Below are positions 38,262 to 50,200 of a stretch of DNA of 64,000 nt, piece after piece. Position 1 is the first letter of the stretch; the number at the start of each line of letters is the position of its first letter. The position numbers and the translations under genes are program-made. The DNA is from Larus michahellis (taxonomy: Eukaryota > Chordata > Aves > Charadriiformes > Laridae): the NCBI RefSeq assembly GCF_964199755.1, contig NC_133896.1, positions 68,489,142-68,553,141 of the forward strand. The letters run 5' to 3'. Under the pieces are notes generated by a model, which was given only the letters and a program-made list of their open reading frames with translations, was not told where the DNA came from and searched no databases.

Positions 38262-41200
38262 GTAAGCTCGGCGGGGTTGGGGGCGCCGGGAGCTCGGAAG
38301 CGCCGGCAGGCGGGCGGCGGGGCCGGGCAGGCAACGGGCACGGGGCCGGTGGCGTCCCCGTCGCCTCCGCAGCGGGCCGGCGAGGTGGGGGGTTTCCCCC
38401 TTCCTGCGCTGTCTCGCGCCACCAACAGCCGCTAACCGCCGGGGTGCTGGGGGTGGGGGGTCCCACAGGGACAAGGAGGCGGGTGGGCCGGGAAGGTGGC
38501 GCGAGAGAGCGGCTCCCCCGCCGGAGAGGGGTTCGGGGGTCGGTCAGGGCGGTCTCGCTCGCCCGGGAAGGGGCTTGTTGGGCTCGGGGCGCGGTGCCCC
38601 CCGGGCCCGTCCCGCTCCCTCCCGAGCGGGGCGCAGCGAGTGGCTCTGGGCCCCCAGCCCTGGCGCCGCGTCCGCAGGCGGCCCCGGCGGGCAAAGCCTG
38701 GGGAGGGGAGCGGAGCTCTCCCTGGCGGGGCGAAGCGGGGGGAACTGCCCGTCACAGCGGACGGGACCCCCGTCGAGCTGCCGCGGTTGACAGCGGGTGC
38801 CCTTGGCCCATCCGAGGTCGGTGGCCGTTACGGTCCCGCTGCAGACCTCACCCTTGCTGTGTTGCTCGGTTGAGGACCGGTACTTAGTTTTTGTAGGGGT
38901 TTGCGGGGTGGGGTTGGTTGTAGTTGGTGTGGGCAGTGCGTGTCACAGCAACTGTGTGGAGCGCACAACTGCATTAACTTAACGTTAAAGGTTAGGATTA
39001 TAAATACCACAGAATTAGGCTGGCTATGTGATGGCTGCCAGGAAGCGCCTGTCGCTAACATCTGTGAGGGGACGTGGCTGGGGCTGAGATTTGCTAAAAC
39101 TGCCTGAAGTTACTGAGCAGGATGTGAGTCTTTGCTAATAGCTGAGGTTGCCTAATATCCTAAATGTTTTAACCTGTTCCTTGCAGCTGAGGGGTTTTTA
39201 GGAGGAAGTAGGGAATCTCTGCTGAAGGAGTAGGGTAAACAAACATTATATATGTACTTGAAATTTTGAAAAGGCAGATTTTGTCTGCTTTTTCTCCCTG
39301 TGAAACCAGACAGAGAGGATACAGATGTGGTGTCTGTGTAAAAAGTGAACTAACTGACCTGAGCTAACTTTGGCAGCCCAAAGTATGAACTCCTGTCTAG
39401 TCTGTCTCTCTCTGGGGTTTTTTGGGGTTTGTTTTGGTTTGGGGTTTTTTTGTTCTAAAATACATGTAAAGAGTGTGTAAGAGGGGGAAGAGATCTGGTT
39501 TTGCTTTTTATTTCTGTTAACAGTAGCAGTGCATGCATAAACAGGATAATGGGCAGCTATCTTCTATACTAGAAAGTTTTGTATGCCATGATGCACTCTC
39601 AGCAGCCTAGAGAAGAAAGCGATGTAGCTGTAGATATACGTAAATCAAAATGTGTCCTTTGGGATGAAAGCTTCTATAATCTTTTCCTGCACACATTTCA
39701 TATTCTTTGCCTATTTTGCACCCTTTCCTAATGTTTGACCATATGCTTACCCCTGGTTTACCCAACCCCTGCCCTGCTGCCTTCACTCCTATTTAAAAAT
39801 ACCCCAAGAAAACAGTCCACTTTTGCAGTTTTGGTTGAGGCTGGGCATTGTTAGAAGTTGGGAGTTAGAAAATGCAAAATCTTAGCAAAGGAGAAAGAAT
39901 ACATTACAATATTGCTTAGGCATCTAACATAACCATGGATATCCCAAACATTGTTAGTCACGCAGACCTTGAGAGTAATACATTATAGAGTTTCTCTGAG
40001 TTCTTGGATGCATGGGCTTTGACTGACTTTGTCTTTCTGGCTGTAGCTCTTTTTTTAGGGAACATGAACCACAGTAGCTTGGTGAGGAGTTCATTAGTAC
40101 ATCACCAGCTTTCACTGAGGAAACGCATTGCCCGACCCTCTGGGTGTTCTCATAGATCAGTGAATATGTAAACCTGCTACTTGAGCCTTTTCTTTCAATA
40201 AGCTGTTTTCTAAAATGCAGGTAGACTTAAGAAAAATAAGTTGGCTTAAGCCCTTGAGAGGCCTCTTTAGAAGCAGTTGTGAAGCTGCTGACACACATAG
40301 GAAAAAGTACCATCAAGTTATGACAGTTGAAAACAGTTTCCCCTTCCCTTTCTGTCAGTTGCAGGGTTTTCAGAGGGTGATTCATTAACCCTTCCAATGA
40401 GTGAGTGCGGTGTGGTTCAGAAGGGAAGCTGTTGCTGAGCAGGGTTGGTGAGACCTACTTCCTTTTTGTAACCCACTATACTCACGCTGCTGTTGCTAAA
40501 CTTCAGAGTAGGTCAGGGTGAGCAGCAGCGTTTCTTTCCGCAAAACTCTCGTGGCAGAGGCTGTTTTGGAGACGGAGTGGTGGAGGGAAAGTGTCATATC
40601 AGTATCGGTAGCCACCTGTAAATTGTGAAAGTAAAACTAAATGCTCGTTTAACAGCTCATATCATTAAAATGCCAACAAATGCATTTAATGGGTCTTATT
40701 CACCACCACTCCATCAGACCTGCTCAGCTGTAAGGCTGAATAGCATGGCTGCAAATCCAGTTCCTTCTAGTAACTATTACTTGCATATGTCATCTGGAGG
40801 GAGGTGGGGTTCAGTTATTTTCTATGCACAGGGGGAAAACATCCCACAGCTTAAATACCCATCAGGTTGTTCACCGTCAAGTGTTTAATCGTTGTGTACA
40901 GTCATTGGGCTGTAACTGTTTCACAACACGGCATGCCTCATGTCCTGGAGGAATGCAGTGTTTATAACTCTACCATCTTAAAGAGGCTGGGTAGGTGTAC
41001 GCAGTTTGCTCTCTGAAATCCATCTTGCCAGCTTGATGGATAGTTCACTAAAAGTCTCTGGAGAAAAATTGATGCAACATCTCTCACGAAGATGAATGAT
41101 GGTGGTGCACGTGAGGAAGACTCTTGCTGGTCCTCCTTTACAAATGTGTTCATTTTGCCTTTGCTGTTGACCAACTTCTCTCATTCCCCTCTGTGGCATC

Positions 41201-44200
41201 TTTTTGCTATGTAGGATGTTACCATAAACTGTGGTCACACTTAGTGCTGCTAAAATATTTCTGCGCTTCTTGGCACAAAAAGGATTAGTGATCAAAACTA
41301 CCAAGCATCAATATAGAAAGCGTTAGTGATCAAAACTACCAAAAAATGATAAAACTTTAAAACTTATTTTTGTGGGAAAGCATCAATTTTTGTGTTTGGA
41401 TTTAATTTTGCTGAGAATTTATATGAAGGCATGAGAAAAAACTTAGAAACTATAGAGAAACATGCTTAAAAAATAAAAACAATTTTGTAGAAGATAGTTG
41501 TTTCCTACCAGCCTTAAACAAATAATCTTTCAGCAGTTATCCCTGTAACGTGTTCATGTCTGATTGATCTCTGCTGCTTTTAACTGAGGACTCAGGAAAG
41601 GGAAACTGCAGTGAACTTCAAATTGGCCAGGCCTCAGAAGATATGTAGAATGGCTCATAGGTGAGAGGCAGATCTTGGGAAGCTGGAGTCCTTCCTGTTC
41701 AGCAGCCACTCTTTAAAGGAAAACTGGACATTTGCCCAGCTCATGGCAATTTCTTGCAAGTTACGACAGCATCCTGCTGGGAAATCTTGGTCTCCTGTTA
41801 ATTTAATTGAATCGTTATAACATGGTGCTGTTAATCAGTTTCACATTTCTTTCAGATTCATGTGATTCTCCATGACATATGGTCTGTTCTTTTTTGATGT
41901 GAAAAGCAAGAAAAATCTTGGAAAAGAGAGTGAAAGAAAAGGTTGCTTAGCTCTCCGTGAAAATATGGCAAGTAAACATGAAGAGTTGACTGTGCTTGTC
42001 CTCTTCTGCTGATAATAGGTTCGGGCATCACCTCATGATTGTCTTGTTCCCATGTTTATGCCTCTCGTGTTTGTAGCTTTGCTTGTTGGGCCTGCAAGGC
42101 AATAGGAAGCTGATGAAAAGAGGACATCTCAATTTAAGATCCTTCTATAAAAACATGCAGAGCGTGTTGCCTGGTTGTGGACTCCATTTCAGCTTTTCTG
42201 CAGAGCTCTTCATTTTTGTTTTTTTTCTCCTCCCATTTGTTTGCTTGTCTGTTGTGTGCAGACGTCTCAATTCTGTCAACGCTTCTTACATGCTTCTAGC
42301 TTTATGTGGGTGAGCAGAAACAATCATTGCTGAATTTTGTTTCTGTTGTATCATCTAAATTTGTGCTTGCTCAAGTAGGGAAAGGAGGTTGAGTACTTCT
42401 GACCACAGCTTTGTTAATGCACTCTGAATGAGCCAATGCATCAGATAAGGTTTTGGGTTTGTTGAACATTTACAAGAGAAAACCAGCAAGTATTCCCCTT
42501 AGTGCTAAGGAGGTAGCCAGTGCAAATCTGGAAGTAGTTGGCTTATTTTACTGCAAAACCAACTTGTCTTTTTATTTAATTGCTTCCTGACTTTTGGATG
42601 TCACTCTCTGGAGTTACGCTTTCTTGGTATAAAAATGTGCCTTCAGCTGCAGCCTAGTCCAGTTCACCTGGGCAATATCCAAAAAGGAGATGAGAGTTTT
42701 CATGGAGACTGCTTTCTATGTATCCTTTGGGGTTGTTATGTCTCTGCCTGCATTGTGGTGTTATCTTTGCTTCCTTATGCCCATAGCGAGGACTTCCTGT
42801 CTGGATGAATTGTTCTGGGCATCTTGGCCTCTACATTTGTCCCCTGTAGCACTTTGGGGACTGGGAAGGGAGTGGACCAACAACTGGGTTGGTACAGGCT
42901 GCCATGTGGTGGGAGAATCCTTCCCCGCCCTCTTGTGGTAAACCTGCTAAATTCTTGATTAACTGGTGTCAGCTTAAAACACTCCAACATAGTCAGCTAC
43001 ACATAAAATAGTGTTACTGGCGCAGCAGGTAAACAGGCTAGTGTGTGGTAGGAAGAAAACATATGTAGGTAGTCCCTTGGAAATCCTGAGTAGGGTTGGG
43101 TAACAGTGACACACTAGAAAAACTATTGTTTGTCCCCACAGAAACCCAGTGTTGACAGATAAGAGATATCTTAATTGTCAAGTTTCAGATCTTAATCGTC
43201 ATCAACTGACTGATGGTTCCTGATTAAGCTCTCAGCTTTTTAAGAATGTCAGGAGGGGCACGGCCTCATCAATGCTGGGAACATCATTGTGAACACTTTA
43301 CCTGTGACAATAGACCTGGAGGAGGAGAGAATCCATTTATCAGCTGTGCTAGTTCAATATTCATATTGACCATAAAACAAAGAAAAGGGGAAATGCGGCA
43401 CTTCCTCATTTAACTATGTCTTATCTGCTAATAAAGAGAAACACCAGCACTCAAATAAAAGCAGATGTTGCTGCCCTTCAGGCAAATAATGCCTTATAGT
43501 TTATATAAGGGCTTTATCGTGATGCAATTTACAATAATTGCTGATAACTGCAACAGCACAAGGACAAAATGACTGAATAGTAAGTAATAGAAGTCATTAG
43601 ATTATAAGCAAAAAACCCATAGTTAGTAGCCAGTTATTTTTGTTGCCTGTTGTGGGTTCACCCCAGCTGGCAGTTCAGCCCCGCACAGCTGCTCACTGTC
43701 TCCCCCCAGTGGGATGGGGAGAGAATTGGAAAGGCAAAAGCAAGCAAACTTGTGAATTGAGGTAAGGACAGTTAAATAAGTAAAGCAAAAGCTGTCTATG
43801 CAAACAAAGTGAAATAAGGAATTGATTTCCATCGGTAGGCAGATATTGGCTGTCCCCAGCTAAGCAGGGCTTCATCACATGTAACAGTTACTTGGCAAGA
43901 CACCCTAACTCCAAACATCCCCCCCTTCCTCCTCCTCCTCCTCCCCCCAGCTTTAATTGCTGAGCACAACATCATGTGGTCTGGGATATCCCTTTAGTCA
44001 GTTGGGGTCAGCTGTCCCAGCTGTGCCCCCTTCCACATTCTTGTGCACCCCCAGCCTGTCTGCTTGGGGTGAGCAGTCTAAGGAACATAAAAGGCCTGGA
44101 TGCCCTGTAAGCACTGTTCAGTAATAACTAAAACATCCCTGTGTTATCAACACTGTTTTGGTCACAAATCCCAAACAGAGCACCACACCAGCTGCTGTGA

Positions 44201-47200
44201 AGAAAATTAACTCCATTGGAGCCAAAATCACCACACCTGTTCATGCAAGGGGCACTGTCTGCTTAAATAATTAACCTAAGAAAGTGTGATTAAACATTTG
44301 AAGTGTTGGGAGTAAATTTTTTTTGTAGCTTAGTCTGCTTTTCCATACTAGTAGTTACAACTTATATTTTTCTCTTTTTCAGTGACTGCAGTTTAGCTAG
44401 TTTTGGTTTGATTTAGTGGGCATCTGCTTGCTTGCTTTCTAGGTTTTTCCATTATCAAAGGATTTAAGTTGCAGATGCTACATGGGAGTCTTCCAGGGGA
44501 GGGGTGGGAGAAGGAAACCTGATTTAGGAGGTACAAAGGTGCAATAACACTTCTATTTTAACTAGACCTGTAACCAGTTTTTCTTAAGTCAGACAGGATC
44601 TAAATACATGATGGAGGATTTTTCAGTTCACTTGTCTGCAACAATTAGATGCAGTATAATTGTGAAAGTACAGTTCAGACTAAATTGCATTTATATGCAA
44701 ATTGATCATTTTGGTTCCCCTAGTTATGCCTGGTTTGACCTTTTGAGCACAGCAAAACAAAGTACCTCTTACATGGTGCTACACTTTGACATTAAGTTCA
44801 TAGATTTATTTTGCTCTTGGTTATGTTAGAGCTCTTCTGCCTCATGCAGGGTGCTGCTACACAGCTTTTAGGGACTTTTGTCCCAAGACTCTCCCCTCTA
44901 GCAAGACCCAGTTTGGGTGTTTCCAGAGTTGTTAGTGCTGCAACTTAGAAGTGAGGCTGGGGATCTGACAGTGAGTTGAAAACTTCACGAAGATCTAGAG
45001 CGAAGATAAGGGAGAAGGCGGGTGGTTTCTGCAGGTGAGGAAGAAAGGAAGAGAACAGAGTGAGAGAATAGCAAGCAAAGGATAAGTGTGTGACTGTTTA
45101 TCCCTCTTCCCTTCTCGTTTATAAAAGAAACCTTCATTAGTAGTGCAATCAGAATATTTGTTCTCACTCGGGGATGTTGCCTCCTAACTTAGTGCAGCAA
45201 AAATGATTTCATTTTGAAAAATACCACGTTGCTACCTGGCTGGTAGGAAAATAGTTTTTTTTTACCAAAGTTCACAACTTGCCTCCCTTCTTTCCCTTGA
45301 GTCAGTTTCAGGCTGTAGCCAGGTTCCCATGTGGTCGGTCACAGCTCAGGCCGCAGTGCTGGGATGTAAGGGAAGGGAGGTTTAGGGCTGCATCTCTACC
45401 GGTGATGGGGTCTAATGCCAACTTAATGTCTGTGAAACTTTACCTTTCCATGCCATGCTGGAGGGCATGTTCACTACTGAAAAGGCACAGCTGGCTTTTT
45501 CAAGCATCCATCCCTGAAAACATAAATACAACCTTGGATAGCTATGGCTACACCACGTTAATAAGCGAAGCCCCAAATACACTTGGAGTTGATACTAAGA
45601 AGTTGCAGAGAGGTTAAAACCCTGCTGCCTTGCCTCCTCCACTGCAATGAATTATATTGTGGCAACAGTTGACAATAATATCCAACTGTATATGTCTAGG
45701 CATAGGAAATGAGTAGGAAGAAACCTAGCCCTCATCTTCATTTACTAAGTCAGTGAAAACTTCAGACTTCCTTATCAGTAGGACTTTGCATCACATTAAC
45801 CAAGCAAGGTTACATCCTTTCTCCTGGTGACCATAGGGTCTTCCAGTGTAAATTAAAACAGACAGAGCCCACATAACTTCTGGTTGCTGCTTTATGTTCA
45901 GGACATCTTTATCCTTAATATGAGAGAGTCTAATTCTGATTTATTTTTTCCTTAATGGATTGTATCTCAAATAGATTTCCAGAAAGTAAAATCACCATAT
46001 CCTACTTACAAGCCTGGCACTTACTAAATGTTGTCTTTTCCCTTCCCTGCTTCTTACGAGGCACCAGGAAAAAGATCAGCCATAACTGATGCAGTGTTTC
46101 TGTTCAGGCAATACAGGACTGTTCAGAGTGTGGTTGTGTAGTGGTTTTGAACCCAAACGTAAGATGAAGGGGATGCCCTGCAGCAGGCAGTACGTAACCC
46201 AGTACTTCAGTGGCAAGCCTAGCTGCAGAGAGCTCATGCTTCCAGTCAGATGGACTTAGACCTTGCAAGCATTACCAGCAAGATCAGGGCTGGGTAGCAG
46301 TAATTTAAAGCAATGGTGGTCAAAACCCATACCCATCTGCTTCAAGCATTATTTCATGTCACATTGGTTTCTATTGTCACAGTCCTGGATTTTGGAAGGT
46401 TTTTACTATCATCATCTTGCGTTTTTTCCTCTCTTGAATTTCTTCCCGTTTTACAACTACTACTGTCACACATACAGTTCAGGTGTGTGCAGGTTTCATG
46501 CCCTCTGTCCTTTGATGTTCTGATTAACAACAGAGCAGTGTTTCCTGATGGCTCATTCTTCCAGTTTGTATGCGTCGCTATTCACTGAATTGGGTTTTTT
46601 CCTGCCCCTCTCCTGCCACCAAACAGAAGCAAATTACTGTCAATCCAGTTTCTATTATGAGATTAATATTCTTGTTTCTTTCCCCCCACAGGATTTAAAC
46701 TGCCTTGTAAGAAATAGTAAGTAATTTTTTTCTTCATTGCTGTTTTCTCATCAGACCATGTGTTTTGTTTTGTTTGTTTTGTTTTTTTTAAACTGGGTTC
46801 ATACAGGAAGTTTTTCCTGCTAGAGATGTAAAGTGAAGCACTGCTATCATGCCTTCCTTTGGGAGTTTTTGGTTTGATCCATAATCAGCTCCAGCTAAAA
46901 GAGGAATGGGAAGTTAAGTCTTTTTCAGGATAGAGTTTGGGGGTGGGTGGAACACAACCCAACTTGTTTGGTCTCTATTTAAAGCTGGGGCAGTCAATTT
47001 TTAAAGACATGGGAATGTTAGAACAAGTTTGTCAGTAAATGTTCTTTACAAGCTGTTATATATATTATAGCACTTGATGAAAAATTAATGTATCGACTAG
47101 AATAAAAAGGGGGTGTAAAGGGGAGCAGCTGAGAGGAATTAATGTAAATTATTTGGCATAAAGTTGAATGAATTAACTCAGTCTTAAAGGTCTTTTCTAA

Positions 47201-50200
47201 CATAAGTGATTCTATGATTATATGAATTGGAAAAGGAAATTAGAGTTACCGTAAGTGCCATTGAAGAACTATATTGACCATATCAGGTGTAAGGGGTCAA
47301 GTCTTAGCAATGGCACACATCTGAAACACTTTAGTATAATTATGGGAAATCTTCTTAAAAGAAGAATATTCCTCATTTGTCCATTTAGTACATGGAGGTG
47401 TCTGGACGGTGCTGCAGAACTCCTTGGCCTTGCTTTGCGGTCATCGTTCTAAGCAGGCTCACTTCTGCCTCAGTGCCCAACCCTGCCTCCTACTGGCACA
47501 AGTATTTTTGCAGCTATGCTTGGCATGCCAGATCAGGGAGACAACTATACTGAAAATAACCAGATGTTAAACTTTTTTGGCAGGAGAGGGATTGGGTGGG
47601 ATTTGATTGAATCGTATTTCCCACTGGCAGATGGCCATCAGAATACAGCTTGACAACATGGCTAAGCCAAACTGCAGCTTCACCATTAAAATACTGCCTT
47701 ATTTGAATATTTGGTTTAAATTCTGCCTTACGGTTCTTGTTATGTTTTTTCTGCACTGGGGGAAGGATATTAAAGGTACTTTAATCTTACCAATTTTTCT
47801 ATAGATATTTTTTGGTAGAATGAGCATTTGAAGATTGCCTGGTTACTTCCTAAGCCTAAAACCATGCTGTTACAAGTAGGGATAGTGCCCGCTTTCCACT
47901 GTTCCCATCACTGACCCAGCAAAAAAGACTGCAAGTGTACTCTGGGGGGGCCTGACCACGCATTGTCTAATGGCAAATTGATGGGGAAAGGCGCTGCTCC
48001 CACTTATGTCCCTGCAAGCGGACAGTTGAGCGCTCCCACTCCTTCCCCCGGGAAGTGCCAATGGCAGTGGACCTGCAGGTGGAGGAGCTGCTTTGAGCTC
48101 TGCTTGACAGACTGGCCCACCAAGGAAATGAGGGAAATCTTTGTTTGGTAGGTCGTTTTTATGAACCAAATCGTTACCCAGCCCTGTGATTGTTTGAACT
48201 GGTGCAAGGGAATAAGCGGAAAATGTAGCCAAGAGAGCAGCCTTTCATTAGCAGCATGGATTTCTACCAGCTGAAACTGGTAGCAAAACATGTTTTGCTT
48301 TTGAGGAATTCGACCTACAAATTTATTCTCTTGCTCTTCTTTGTTCTCTTTTCAATATTAGTCCTTTATTGTGGATGCAACAAGTAGCTAAAGAGTATCA
48401 TACCCATCTCTCCAAAGCCTGTATAATCATTTTACTTCTTTTTTTTCCTTCTTTTTTTGATATATTCAGTGATCACGCTAGTCTAGTCATAGATTTCATG
48501 ACACAGCTCCTGTTCAGTAGTTTTTCTGCTAGTTTTTCAGCAGTGCTGTTATAAATAAATACATTATAAATAAATGAGTATAAATTCTCATTAGGTAAAT
48601 ATGGCCTACACTACATGTGCTTAGATATGTATTGCAGTATGTCAAGAAGTGTTTTGTCTGAATGGGTCCAATATACAAAGTGACTCAGATTTATTTTTCT
48701 TGACAGTTCTACCTTCCCCTCCACCCAGGTCTGACAGTTATCATATGCTCTATCATCAGTTATTTTATATTTGCTTCTCAATTGTTGATATTTTTTTGAA
48801 AAATGCATAGCATTGGGCCTGTTCTCACCCCCACAGAGCTATTTAAAACATTCAAGCAGTGATGATTTCCCACTTGCAACTCCTCCTTGATTTGTCAGCC
48901 TGGTTTTTTCCTGTGTTTGTGCTTCACTGATATTCAGCAGAGCTATTTTTAATATGCTCTGATAAGTCAGATGTCTTACAAATGTCTAAGTCTGTCTAAT
49001 GCCTGTCATATCTGATTTCACTTCTGATGAGATTACAGGACCAGTTTTCCCTAACACTGTATTGACCAGCATAAATTATTTTTCTGTCCAGAGAGCTCAT
49101 TAATTTAGGAAAGGCATAACAAGCAGTTGTTGGAAGCTAAATTCAGATGTATATTCAAATTAGAAGTACGGTGGTTTTTAAACAGAAAGTAATTAACTAT
49201 TGGAACAATTTCCCTGGGTATCTGATAGACTGCTTATCATTGGAAAGCTGGAAATTAGTACTAGTCTTCTAACATAGGTTTGTTTCAGGGGCAAGGATTT
49301 GGACTTGCTGCAGGAGATATTGAGTAAACTTACTGTTTAGCCTGACTACATTGATTGTGATAATTACTAATGGATTTTACGGAAAAGAGGAAGTGTAAGT
49401 TACTAGAATGAGTGAGTTCAGAATATTACAGGCAATTTATAAATTACTTGCCTGTGAAAACTGCCTTTCTGAACTGTGAAGCAGTCTGTCACCTCGTTCT
49501 GCCCTCTGAGTAACCCTGACACGAGATGCAGACCATAATTGCAATTAAGCAGAGTTTCCTTGGCCCCACTCTAAATGGTGATTTTCCTTTGCTGGACAGG
49601 TACCTCCATGGAGGCGAGCTGGCTGCGCGTTCCCATGTGGACTCCTTCTGCTCCAAGCAGTCTTAATGTCTCTTCTGACATTTTTCGTCAGATGGATGGA
49701 AAACTGCTCCCCGTGCTTCGGATAGAATGGAAAGTGGCTGCTGATGGTAAGTGGTGGTTGTTAAATGTGAATGTGGAGCAGAGGAATTAGGTGTGATCTG
49801 GTAAGGGTAGCGGGGAGAATTATGACTTGAAGTCTTTCACTGATCTAGTCATGAAAGCAGACCTTTGAAATTTAGGGGTTTGGCTGCTTTGTTTTGTTTG
49901 TTTTGGGGGATGTTTTTTGATTTTTCTGGGTGACTGAACTGGGGCTCTGGGTGCGCTGGGTATTCAAGAGTTTAAAATGTTTCCACTAGTATGGGATAAT
50001 GACATTTAAAATGAGAAAAGCAGATAAAAATGGAGTCAAGTGGCCGACACCTTTACCATGGTAGTGAGGGGAGAAGGGAGGTTCGTACTGCAAGCATTGC
50101 GTTTACAAGGCATAGTAATGACTGCAGCAGTCTCACACAAGGGAATTACATCTATGAACTGAACAAATTAGTATTAATTTGAGAGAGCACAAATAAATTG

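Larger units (their letters stand above)
37660..38880 (+). promoter_or_regulatory. IL17RA: CpG-island promoter of IL17RA
   Basis: Very GC- and CpG-rich block covering the first exon, with several GGGCGG/GGGGCGGGG boxes (37887-37900, 38003-38015), repeated GCGCGG units, and no TATA box at a sensible distance. No ATG was seen between about 37850 and the start codon. The transcription start cannot be fixed from sequence. A dispersed-start housekeeping-type promoter is expected. Confidence 0.75.
38262..46691 (+). other. IL17RA: IL17RA intron 1
   Basis: 8.4 kb. It holds the end of the CpG island, a G/T-rich stretch at 39410-39450, a short direct repeat at 41285-41342, and a solo LTR at 43651-44235. 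No coding exon recognised. Confidence 0.85.
46717..49599 (+). other. IL17RA: IL17RA intron 2
   Basis: 2.9 kb. It contains two likely worn CR1 fragments (about 47150-47222 and 49170-49310) and no recognised exon. Confidence 0.75.

Noticed and set aside
37845-38755. Long overlapping frames (100-209 codons) on both strands over the CpG island
   Set aside because: Stop codons are rare in such GC-rich DNA. Only the + strand signal-peptide frame from 38130 fits a known protein and splice donor.
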